Assembly: GCA_018969165.1 (NCBI GenBank)
Contig: JAGWYX010000105.1
Coordinates: forward strand, 1 to 8,965
Length of the DNA: 8,965 bases
Direction: 5' to 3'
Source of the DNA: Verrucomicrobiota bacterium
Lineage (GTDB): Bacteria > Verrucomicrobiota > Verrucomicrobiia > Limisphaerales > JAGWYX01
Positions 1-6,281 of this stretch are shown here, piece by piece. The notes beneath the pieces are model-generated. The model did no database searches, was not told the DNA's origin, and saw nothing but the letters and a program-made list of their open reading frames with translations. Position numbers and translations under genes: made by a program. Position 1 is the stretch's first letter. Each line of letters opens with the position of its first letter.

Positions 1-674
1 TGCACGCGCAGCCGGGTGAAGTCCATCAGGGTGACGATGGCCGCGCTCTGGGCCGGTGTGCCCGCGGTGGCCGCCGGGATGAACGCGCCCGGGTCCACGT
101 AGCGGGCCGTGACGATGCCGGTAAAGGGCGCGGCGATGCGCGCGTATCGGAGCAAGGTCCGTGTCCGCTGCAATTTGGCCTCGGCGATTTCCCATTGTCC
201 ACGCAGGTCATCGACCGTCTCGGGCACCACCAGGTCCGGCGCTCGCTGACGCGCCTGGGCCAGCCGCAGATAATTGGTGTGGGCGACCTCGGTTTCCGCC
301 TGGTACTGGGCCTGGTCGGCGAGCAGTTCGGGTACTTCGATCTCGGCAAACACCTGGCCTTGGGTGACCGAATCGCCCTTGTCCACGGTGAGCGTTTTCA
401 AATAACCCGATACCTTGGCGTAGAGGGTCGCCTCGTACAACGGGAGGATGCGGAAGGTGGGGAGAGTGATGCTGCGTGCGATCGGGCCCCGCCTGGCAAG
501 CACGGTCTGCACGTGGGCAACGGGGGAGGGTTGGGTCGGCTTGTCTCCCGGCGTGGGGCCGCACCCGCAAAGGGCGCCCAACGCCAGACAAGCCACGGCG
601 GTCAAGCCGCCCCGCCCTTGGAATTCGCGCTGGGCGCTTCGCTCGAGCCTCGGATTTCGATATTCGGGGTTCAT
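1..674 (-). CDS. RND efflux periplasmic adaptor (HlyD/MFP family) lipoprotein, partial at the left edge
   Basis: This is the periplasmic adaptor that would link the RND permease encoded just upstream to an outer-membrane channel. The first 224 codons are present and the C-terminal beta-barrel part lies outside the window. I translated this frame directly from the minus strand. It has a hydrophobic stretch at residues 24-38 ending in LCGC, which fits a lipobox with Cys38 as the lipidated residue. A biotinyl-lipoyl half follows at about 80-118 (key residues YAKVSGYL, DKGDSV, GQVFAEIEVPEL). An alpha-hairpin spans about 119-175, and the second lipoyl half is at about 178-200 (ARIAAPFTGIVTARYVDPG). 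All are hallmarks of the membrane fusion protein family. The start ATG lies 7 nt beyond the permease stop codon, so the two genes are surely co-transcribed and probably translationally coupled. No clear Shine-Dalgarno is seen. The N-terminus before the hydrophobic stretch is unusually long (23 residues), and I found no better in-frame start. Substrate cannot be told. Confidence 0.9.
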   Translation of the reverse strand, partial: MNPEYRNPRLERSAQREFQGRGGLTAVACLALGALCGCGPTPGDKPTQPSPVAHVQTVLARRGPIARSITLPTFRILPLYEATLYAKVSGYLKTLTVDKGDSVTQGQVFAEIEVPELLADQAQYQAETEVAHTNYLRLAQARQRAPDLVVPETVDDLRGQWEIAEAKLQRTRTLLRYARIAAPFTGIVTARYVDPGAFIPAATAGTPAQSAAIVTLMDFTRLRV

Positions 675-681
675 GGATTGG

Positions 682-3600
682 TCATGGCGTTTCTGCCATA
701 GCACTGGCCGGGTCGGTGGGATCCAGGGACGCCGAGCGTCGATGCGCGCGGGCCTGGACCAGGGCGAAGATCGCCGGCAGCACGAGCAGTGTCGCCACCG
801 TCGCCACGGCCAATCCGCCCACGACGGCCCGGCCCAGCGGCGCGGTTTGCTGACCGCCTTCACCCAGACCCAGAGCCATCGGCACCATGCCCGCGATCAT
901 CGCGGCGCTCGTCATTAGAATCGGCCGCAGACGGCTGCGGGCCCCTTCGACCGCGGCCTGGGCGGCGCTGGCCCCTCCCAGGCGGCTGCGCTCGGCGAAG
1001 GTCACCAGGAGGATGGCATTGGCCACGGCGACCCCGACCGCCATGATGGCGCCCATGAACGACTCGACGTTCAGGGTGGTTCCCGTCACCCAGAGCATGA
1101 GGATGACTCCCGCGATCACGGCGGGGGTAGTAGAGACCACCAGGAAGGACAATTTGAACGACTGGAAGTTGGCTGCCAGCAGCAGGAAGATGACCACCAC
1201 CGCCATCAGCAACCCGGTGCGCAAACCGTCGAGCATTTGCGCCAGCGGGACGACCTGGCCGCGAACCGTCACCGTCATGCCCGCCGGCGGCTGGCCCAGT
1301 TTTTGGAGCGCCCCGCGGACTTCTTTGGCCACGCTGCCGAGGTCGGCACCGGCAATGTTGGCCGTCACCGTGACCATCCGCTGCATGTTATAGCGTTCAT
1401 ATTGTCCGACCGCGGTGCGCTCCGTGACTTGGGCGACGTTGCGGAGTAAGACACCTTGCCCTCCATGGTTCAGCACCGGTACGTTCCTAACCTGCTCGAC
1501 CGAGTCCATCCGCGCCTGGGGAATCTGGACTTGGATCTGGTAGGCCACACCGCTCTTCGGATCGGCCCAGTAATTAGGCACGACAAACCGACTGGACGAA
1601 GTCGCCGTCACCAGCGCGCGAGAGACATCGGCCATCTTGATTCCCATGACCCCCGCCTTCTCGCGATCCATGTCCACCTCCACGGTCGGATAATCCAGCG
1701 CCTGGCCGAATTGGAGGTCGCGCAGGGAAGGAACGCGTTGGAGAGCCGTTCTCACCTGCTCGCCAAAGGCGCGGTCCGCGGCGAGGTTTGGGCCGCTGAT
1801 GGCGATCTCGATGGGCGTCGGTGAACCCAGACTCATCACTCGACTGACAATGTCGCTCGGCTCGAAGGAAAAGCTGACTCCGGGCAATTTCTCCGCGAAA
1901 ATTCTCCTGAGCCGTTCCTTGAGCCCCTCGATTCGGATCGGCGTGCCGGGTTTCAATTGGACCTGCAGCACCCCTTCCTCGGGGCCGCCATTCCAGAGGT
2001 AAATGAAATTGATCGGGTAAGCCGAGCCATGCACGCCCAGGAAGCCCAAGGTAATGGCAACATTCTGCGGACCTACTTCCTGCTGGATCAGGTCCAGTGC
2101 CTGGAGGGCGATGGCTTCGGTGCCGTCAATCTGCGTGCCGGTCGGAGCACGGAGGCGCAGTTGAATCTGTCCGGCATCGACTTTTGGGAAGATCTCCGTG
2201 CCCAGCCGCAGCCCCAGGACCACGATGACCACCGTTGCCAGCACAAGGTAACCGCCGACCACCGCCCAGCGGGCGCCAACCAGCTTTTGTCCAAGGGCCC
2301 CGTAACGCTGTTGAAAGCGCGCGAAACGACCTTGGGTTGTCGAGTGGCCAGTCGCAGCGGCTTCGTGCCTCCGCAGGACCCAGACCGAGAGAATGGGCAC
2401 CAGGGTGCTTGACAGCAAATAGGAGGTCACCATCGCGAAGCCGACGGCCAGCGAGAGCGGCAGGAACATGGCCTTGGCGGCGCCGGCCATGAACAGCGTG
2501 GGACTGAAGATCGCCAGGATGCAGAGCATGGCCAGCAATCGCGGCAGCGTCGTCTCGGTCGAAGCGTCCAGAGCCGCGCGGCCGATGGAGCGGCCTCGCA
2601 TCAGGTGAGTATGGATGTTTTCAATGCACACGGTCGCCTCGTCCACCAGGATACCCACCGCCAACGCCAGGCCGCCCAAGGTCATGATGTTGACCGTTTG
2701 CTCGGTCAGCCACAAGGCCAGCACCGAACCCATCAAGGAAAGGGGAATATTGATGACGATGATTAGAGCGCTCCGCCAGTCCCGCAGGAAAAGGAGCACC
2801 ATTAGACCCGTCAGCAAAGCGCCTGAAGCGCCCTCCAGTACCAAACCCCCGATGGCGCGCGTGACATAAGGGGACTGGTCAAACTCATAGCTGATTTTGA
2901 CATCGGCCGGCAGCACACTTTGGAACTTCGGCAGGTTGGCCTTGACCCGATTGACCACCGAAAGGGTTGAAGCGGTCGAACGTTTGGTCACCGGGATATA
3001 GACGGTGCGATGGCCATTGACCAAGGCGTAACTGGTCACGATGTCCGAACCATCGATCACCTGCCCGACATCGCGGAGGAACACCGTGGGAAAAGTGCCG
3101 GTCCGGATGGGCACCGCTGCCAGATCTTTGATGTTCAGCGCCACCGCGTTGAGCGGCACCATGGGATACTTCCCTCGGATCGGCACATTCCCCGACGGGC
3201 TGATCAGGTTGGCGTCCGTGACGGCGGCCACCACTTCCTCGGGAGACATGCGGTAAGCCCGGAGTCGATCAGGCTTCAAGTTGATGACGATACTGCGGGC
3301 GCTCCCACCAAACGGAGGCGGAGCGGAAACACCGGGCAGGGTGGCGAACAAGGGCCGCACCCGGTTCAGGGCCAGGTCCTGCATTTCCCCCACCGTCCGG
3401 CTGGCGCTCGAGAACACCAGGTTGCCCACCGGGACGCTGCCGGCGTCGAAGCGCATCACGAACGGGGGCACCGTGCCGGGCGGCATGAAGGCCCGGGCGC
3501 GGTTGACGTAGGCCACCGTTTCGGACATGGCTTGCGACATGTCGGTGCCGGGGTGGAACTGGAGTTTGAGGAGGGCGGCGCCCTGGATGGATTTGGATTC

Positions 3601-3840
3601 GACATGCTCGATGCCGGTGATGTAGAGGAAGTGGTATTCGTAGTAGTAGGTGAGGTAACCTTCCATCTGCGCCGGGTCCATACCGCCATAGGGCTGGGCC
3701 ACGTAAATCGTGGGCACCCCCAGCGTGGGGAAGAGGTCGCGCGGCATCTGTCGCAGCGCCACCGCGGCGCCCAGGAGCAGGCCCAGGACCAGCACCAGGA
3801 TCGTGAAAGGCCGACGCAGGGCCAGTTGCACCAGGTTCAT
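682..3840 (-). CDS. RND family efflux permease (AcrB-like fold, 1052 aa)
   Basis: This is an inner-membrane resistance-nodulation-division pump that would expel substrates through a tripartite complex with the adaptor downstream. The length (1052 aa) is normal for the family. TM1 is at about residues 11-30, the first porter domain at about 32-325, and TM2-6 at about 327-520. TM7 is at about 522-545, a second porter domain follows, TM8 starts at about 872, and TM9-12 end near 1030. Recognisable blocks are FLRDWRSALIIVINIPLSLMGS, GGLALAVGILVDEATVCIENIH in TM4 and GVAVANAILLVTFAERSR in TM10. The TM4 acidic pair is D400-E401 instead of Asp-Asp. The position matching AcrB Lys940 is Ala940, although Asn941 is kept, so proton coupling must differ from AcrB. 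The open frame extends upstream to 4308, but that part runs through the padR gene. The ATG at 3840 begins the typical N-terminus MNLVQLALRRPFT. No strong Shine-Dalgarno precedes it. Drug versus other substrate is unresolved. Confidence 0.95.
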   Translation of the reverse strand: MNLVQLALRRPFTILVLVLGLLLGAAVALRQMPRDLFPTLGVPTIYVAQPYGGMDPAQMEGYLTYYYEYHFLYITGIEHVESKSIQGAALLKLQFHPGTDMSQAMSETVAYVNRARAFMPPGTVPPFVMRFDAGSVPVGNLVFSSASRTVGEMQDLALNRVRPLFATLPGVSAPPPFGGSARSIVINLKPDRLRAYRMSPEEVVAAVTDANLISPSGNVPIRGKYPMVPLNAVALNIKDLAAVPIRTGTFPTVFLRDVGQVIDGSDIVTSYALVNGHRTVYIPVTKRSTASTLSVVNRVKANLPKFQSVLPADVKISYEFDQSPYVTRAIGGLVLEGASGALLTGLMVLLFLRDWRSALIIVINIPLSLMGSVLALWLTEQTVNIMTLGGLALAVGILVDEATVCIENIHTHLMRGRSIGRAALDASTETTLPRLLAMLCILAIFSPTLFMAGAAKAMFLPLSLAVGFAMVTSYLLSSTLVPILSVWVLRRHEAAATGHSTTQGRFARFQQRYGALGQKLVGARWAVVGGYLVLATVVIVVLGLRLGTEIFPKVDAGQIQLRLRAPTGTQIDGTEAIALQALDLIQQEVGPQNVAITLGFLGVHGSAYPINFIYLWNGGPEEGVLQVQLKPGTPIRIEGLKERLRRIFAEKLPGVSFSFEPSDIVSRVMSLGSPTPIEIAISGPNLAADRAFGEQVRTALQRVPSLRDLQFGQALDYPTVEVDMDREKAGVMGIKMADVSRALVTATSSSRFVVPNYWADPKSGVAYQIQVQIPQARMDSVEQVRNVPVLNHGGQGVLLRNVAQVTERTAVGQYERYNMQRMVTVTANIAGADLGSVAKEVRGALQKLGQPPAGMTVTVRGQVVPLAQMLDGLRTGLLMAVVVIFLLLAANFQSFKLSFLVVSTTPAVIAGVILMLWVTGTTLNVESFMGAIMAVGVAVANAILLVTFAERSRLGGASAAQAAVEGARSRLRPILMTSAAMIAGMVPMALGLGEGGQQTAPLGRAVVGGLAVATVATLLVLPAIFALVQARAHRRSASLDPTDPASAMAETP

Positions 3841-3868
3841 GCGCGCCGGGGGGAACGGGTCCGAGCCG

Positions 3869-3890
3869 CGGTCCACCCGACGGTGGACCG
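3869..3890. promoter_or_regulatory. Perfect hairpin between padR and the RND permease gene
   Basis: A perfect inverted repeat has 9-bp arms (CGGTCCACC at 3869-3877 and GGTGGACCG at 3882-3890) around a CGAC tetraloop. It ends 28 nt before the permease start codon in an 89-nt gap. No T-run follows on the minus strand, so it is not a standard intrinsic terminator. It could be a PadR operator, an mRNA leader structure that sets the ratio of repressor to pump, or an RNA-processing site. Structure is seen; function is inference. Confidence 0.6.
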
Positions 3891-3929
3891 GACCGGACGC
3901 CTGATGACGTTGGCAGCCTCCATTGGGCG

Positions 3930-4280
3930 TCAGGAGCGAGGTCGGGTCCCACGTCTTGACTTCGGCGCGGCCTCCCGGACGAGTTCGGCGTAGAGTTCGT
4001 GAACGTGGTCGCGGACCAGGAGGAGGACCCTGCGTCCCTTGGCGGTGAGGCGGTAGTCTTTGCGCGCCCGTTTGCCGGCGCGGGGGTCGGCCTTGCCCTT
4101 GAGCCAGCCGTGCCGTTCCATGCGGGCCAGCAACGGGTACAAGGTGCCGGGGCTGAGCGCGTATCCGTGGCGGCGCAACTCGGTGAGCATCCACTGGCCG
4201 TGAAGCGGCTGTTCGCCGGCGTGGTGCAGGATATGCGCCTTCCAGAACCCGAGCAAAATTTCGCGGACAATGGTCTTCAT
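3930..4280 (-). CDS. PadR-family transcriptional regulator (116 aa)
   Basis: This is a small DNA-binding repressor, likely the local regulator of the RND efflux operon. Residues about 1-85 form the PadR winged helix-turn-helix. They carry the family signature SPGTLYPLLARMERHGWL at about 43-60, followed by a basic wing (KADPRAGKRARKDYRLTAKGR). The N-terminal block VREILLGFWKAHILHHA with PLHG matches the short PadR subgroup. A helical tail after about residue 85 would serve dimerisation. The last residues (SRRGTRPRS) are basic and not conserved. The gene lies 89 nt upstream of the permease on the same strand, an arrangement known for PadR-controlled pumps, where binding of a drug-like ligand relieves repression. 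A TTGACA-17-TATTGC promoter is found upstream, with a small palindrome near the expected transcription start. The control target is inferred from position, not shown. Confidence 0.93.
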   Translation of the reverse strand: MKTIVREILLGFWKAHILHHAGEQPLHGQWMLTELRRHGYALSPGTLYPLLARMERHGWLKGKADPRAGKRARKDYRLTAKGRRVLLLVRDHVHELYAELVREAAPKSRRGTRPRS

Positions 4281-4304
4281 TTACGAGCGCCGTAGTCGAT
4301 AATC

Positions 4305-4333
4305 GCAATAAGCCGAAGCCCGGGCGCTGTCAA
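4305..4333 (-). promoter_or_regulatory. Predicted sigma70-type promoter of the padR-RND operon
   Basis: On the minus strand there is a perfect -35 hexamer TTGACA (4333-4328), a 17-nt spacer, and a moderate -10 TATTGC (4310-4305). Transcription would start near 4298 and leave about 18 nt before the padR ATG at 4280. A short inverted repeat CGAT-A-ATCG (4297-4305 on the plus strand) lies directly at the -10/start region. It would be a reasonable autorepressor site. The -10 matches consensus at only three of six positions. Confidence 0.45.
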
Positions 4334-4461
4334 GCTCCGCGCGGAGCGTCACGGCGATTCTCAATTTGGCGCGCGGGTCTGCGACCCGCCGCGGCGGTGG
4401 CGCGGACGGGGCCCAAATCGGGATGCATCCCGATGCCCGGGCGAGCGTGCGGCGGCTCGCC
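4334..4461. repeat. Row of four GC-rich perfect inverted repeats
   Basis: Four inverted repeats follow each other between padR and chrB. The first is a 14-bp palindrome GCTCCGCGCGGAGC (4334-4347). The second is GCGGGTC/GACCCGC with a 3-nt loop (4373-4389). The third is an 18-bp palindrome ATCGGGATGCATCCCGAT (4417-4434). The fourth is GGCGAGC/GCTCGCC with an 8-nt loop (4440-4461). No convincing gene is seen here. The GCGGGTCTGCGACCCGC unit resembles the hairpin at 7836-7852 (GCGGGTCTCCGGCCCGC), which suggests a dispersed genomic repeat family rather than a site private to these genes. They could act as bidirectional transcription barriers between the divergent promoters. Confidence 0.6.
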
Positions 4462-4512
4462 GAGTCGCGCTCCGGGACAAAAGGAGAATGGCTGGGAGGG
4501 TCGCGCCAGCGG

Positions 4513-4559
4513 ATTCATGTTGTAAGAGATATTACATGAATGTATCATTGTCAACAATG
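4513..4559. promoter_or_regulatory. AT-rich operator/promoter island upstream of chrB, with nested palindromes
   Basis: This AT-rich island stands out in GC-rich DNA. It holds ATTCATGT (4513-4520) paired with ACATGAAT (4534-4541), TGTAA (4521-4525) with TTACA (4532-4536), TACAT (4533-4537) with ATGTA (4540-4544), and CATTGT (4546-4551) with ACAATG (4554-4559). A plus-strand promoter overlaps them: TTGTAA (4520-4525), a 17-nt spacer, and TATCAT (4543-4548, five of six to consensus). Transcription would start close to 4555, next to the ATG at 4557. ATGT/ACAT half-sites are the pattern known for several PadR operators, so PadR control is possible. ChrB autoregulation is the alternative. Confidence 0.55.
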
Positions 4560-5507
4560 CGGCTATCGGCGTCCTGGCTTTTGCTGCTCTACGGCCTGCC
4601 GACGGGTCAAACCGCCGGGCGCGTGAGCCTCTGGCGCAAGCTCAAGAAGTTCGGGGCGCTTCAGTTGAAGACCTCGGCCTACGTGCTCCCCAACACGCCG
4701 GTGCACGCCGAACGGTTCCAGTGGCTGGCCAAGCAGGTCCGCGACGACGGCGGCGAGGCGACGCTGATCCGGGTCACCGAGATTGAGGGCCTGACGGATG
4801 CCGACCTGGCGCGCCTGTTCAACGACGCCCGGGCCCGGGATTATGCCGAGCACATGAAGGCCGTGGGCGGTTTTATCCGACGGCAGCAGCGGCGGCGCAC
4901 CGACTCGTACACCGCCGACCTGGAAAAGCTCGCCCACCGGTTCAACGAAATCCGCGCGATTGATTATTTCCATTGCCCGAACGCGCACGATGCCGAGATG
5001 CTGCTGCAACGCGCCGAGGGGCTGGTCAAACCGCGAGGGCGCCAGGCGCCGAAGCTGGCGCGGAGGGAATTCGCGGGCCGGACGTGGCTGACGCGGCCGC
5101 GGCCGGAGATCGACCGGGTGGGCTCGGCGTGGCTGATCCGGCGATGCATCGATACCCGGGCGCGGTTCGTTTTTGCGGCGAGCCCGGCGGAGCATCCCGC
5201 GGCGATTCCATATGACATGTTCGACGTCGAGTTCACGCACCAGGGGGACGATTGCACGTTTGAGACGCTGCTGAAACGGTTCGACATCCAGGACGCGGCC
5301 GCGCGCCGGATTGGAGAGATGATCCACGATGCGGATCTGGAGGATGGCAAGTTCGGGCGGCGCGAGGGCTTTGGCCTGGACCGGCTATTCAAAGGCTGGG
5401 CGCGGCTCGGGTGGACGGACGAAAAAATTCTCGCGCGTGGTTTCGAGTGTTTTGAGGCGCTTTACGCCGAAGGCCAGCGGCGCGGCCGGGCCGGCGTGGA
5501 TTCGTGA
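4557..5507 (+). CDS. chrB: ChrB-type chromate resistance/regulatory protein (316 aa)
   Basis: ChrB proteins are cytosolic. In characterised chromate-resistance operons ChrB acts as a chromate-responsive regulator of the ChrA efflux pump. The N-terminal domain (about residues 1-155) carries SWLLLLYGLPTGQTAGRVSLWRKLKKFGA and VLPNTP, typical of ChrB. The C-terminal ChrB domain (about 175-304) carries TWLTRPRPEIDRVGSAWLIRRCIDTRARF, HQGDDCTFETLL and HDADLEDGKFG, with His228, Cys233 and His257-Asp258 as possible metal or oxyanion ligands. I chose the ATG at 4557 because it gives the standard N-terminus and sits just past a predicted promoter. In-frame ATGs at 4488 and 4536 would add residues unlike the family, and the latter lies inside the promoter. 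No chrA transporter is present in the window, so the role here may be stand-alone. The two small membrane genes downstream are on the same strand and may be read together with it. Confidence 0.88.
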   Translation: MRLSASWLLLLYGLPTGQTAGRVSLWRKLKKFGALQLKTSAYVLPNTPVHAERFQWLAKQVRDDGGEATLIRVTEIEGLTDADLARLFNDARARDYAEHMKAVGGFIRRQQRRRTDSYTADLEKLAHRFNEIRAIDYFHCPNAHDAEMLLQRAEGLVKPRGRQAPKLARREFAGRTWLTRPRPEIDRVGSAWLIRRCIDTRARFVFAASPAEHPAAIPYDMFDVEFTHQGDDCTFETLLKRFDIQDAAARRIGEMIHDADLEDGKFGRREGFGLDRLFKGWARLGWTDEKILARGFECFEALYAEGQRRGRAGVDS

Positions 5508-5567
5508 CCGGGGGGCGATCCATCGCGAAATTCCCCTCGCCCCGCCCAAAAACCGATGGACAAGGCG

Positions 5568-5590
5568 CGCCGGACCGGTAGAGTCCGGCG
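5568..5590 (+). promoter_or_regulatory. Hairpin overlapping the ribosome-binding region of the first small membrane protein
   Basis: Perfect 8-bp arms CGCCGGAC (5568-5575) and GTCCGGCG (5583-5590) enclose a 7-nt loop. The right arm includes most of the GGCGGAG stretch (5587-5593) just before the start codons at 5594/5597, so folding would hide the ribosome-binding region. There is no T-run, so it is a poor terminator for chrB. The rest of the 86-nt gap after chrB shows nothing else. Confidence 0.45.
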
Positions 5591-5593
5591 GAG

Positions 5594-5881
5594 ATGATGG
5601 TGAAGAGCCCGGTCACGACGATATTGCTGGTGTTGCTGATGCTGAATGCCGCGGTGGCGGCGGTGTTTACGGGCGCCTACGTGGTCTCGATGCGCGAGCT
5701 GCAACAGATGCAGGGGCAGATGGATTTTGTGAATCGCAATCGGGGCCTGTTCAAGTCGCTCGCCAACGACGCGCTCGAGTACAGTCGCCGCAACCCGGCC
5801 ATCGATCCGGTATTGCAGTCGGTCGGGCTGAAGCCACGCGCGGCGGTACCGGCCAATGCCCCGCGTTCGCCGAGTCGCTGA
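5594..5881 (+). CDS. Small single-pass membrane protein, first of a pair (95 aa)
   Basis: I do not recognise a named family. The protein has one transmembrane segment at about residues 8-31 (TTILLVLLMLNAAVAAVFTGAYVV) with a short N-terminus. An amphipathic, probably helical stretch follows at about 33-66 (MRELQQMQGQMDFVNRNRGLF), then the motif NPAIDPVLQSVGL at 67-79 and a short Pro/Ala/Arg tail. Positive charge near the N-terminus (Lys4) is weak, so topology is uncertain. The start may be the ATG at 5594 or the next codon at 5597. GGCGGAG ends directly before 5594, which fits 5597 slightly better. The next gene begins 1 nt after its stop, so the two are almost certainly co-translated, and their layouts look alike. 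It may form a membrane scaffold or assembly with the partner; that is inference only. Confidence 0.75.
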   Translation: MMVKSPVTTILLVLLMLNAAVAAVFTGAYVVSMRELQQMQGQMDFVNRNRGLFKSLANDALEYSRRNPAIDPVLQSVGLKPRAAVPANAPRSPSR

Positions 5882-5882
5882 T

Positions 5883-6281
5883 ATGGAAACGCCCAATCCC
5901 CTGGCCTCGGCGATCGAGCCGGTCCGCCCGCCGGCCGAGGGCGAACTTTCCCTGGTGATGTTGAGCCGGGCGTATCGGCGGCTGGAGGTCCAGTTCGTGG
6001 CCCTGTTGCTGACGTTGGTGGTGGTCTGCGGGAGCTTGAATCTCTTCCTGCTCCGGCAAGTGAGTCTGGTGCGGCGCGACCTGGAGCGGGACCGGCCGGT
6101 GGTGGAGAATGCATTGGCTGACTACGTTCGCAACGGCGAGCCGGCGATCCGGGACCTGCTGACTAAACTGGAGGCCTTCAGCAAGACGCACCCGGATTTC
6201 CGGCCGATTTTGGCGCGGTACGTCAGTCCTTCGAACGCGTCGGCGGCGCCCCTGCCTTCGCGGGTTCAGCCGGGACGCTAA
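5883..6281 (+). CDS. Small single-pass membrane protein, second of a pair (132 aa)
   Basis: No named family is recognised. About 36 polar residues come first, ending in the basic stretch SRAYRRLEVQ. One transmembrane segment follows at about 38-60 (FVALLLTLVVVCGSLNLFLLRQV), then a charged helical stretch (SLVRRDLERDRPVVENALADYV, 61-82). A second helix precedes the motif HPDFRPILARYVS at 103-115, and the tail is Ala/Ser/Pro-rich. The arrangement of membrane helix, about 40 residues of charged helix, then an H/N-P-x-[IF]-x-P-[VI]-L motif parallels the preceding 95-aa protein, which suggests ancient tandem duplication. The start ATG is 1 nt after the previous stop (TGA-T-ATG). An in-frame ATG at 5856 would overlap the previous gene and is less likely. 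The stop TAA overlaps the opposing desulfurase stop. Confidence 0.78.
   Translation: METPNPLASAIEPVRPPAEGELSLVMLSRAYRRLEVQFVALLLTLVVVCGSLNLFLLRQVSLVRRDLERDRPVVENALADYVRNGEPAIRDLLTKLEAFSKTHPDFRPILARYVSPSNASAAPLPSRVQPGR

Noticed and set aside
3010..3993. Plus-strand open frame of 327 codons opposite the RND permease
   Set aside because: Composition is His/Gly/Arg-rich and low in hydrophobic blocks. The opposite strand is an unmistakable RND permease.
3841..4308. N-terminal extension of the RND permease frame by 156 codons
   Set aside because: It passes through padR in another frame with an Arg/Pro-rich translation. The family N-terminus begins at 3840.
4481..4490. ATG at 4488 after AAGGAGA as the chrB start
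   Set aside because: The purine run is directly adjacent to the ATG. The added 23 residues are unlike ChrB, and the predicted promoter lies downstream of this codon.
4563..5327. Minus-strand open frame of 254 codons opposite chrB
   Set aside because: Shadow of chrB: Arg/Pro-rich and without motifs.
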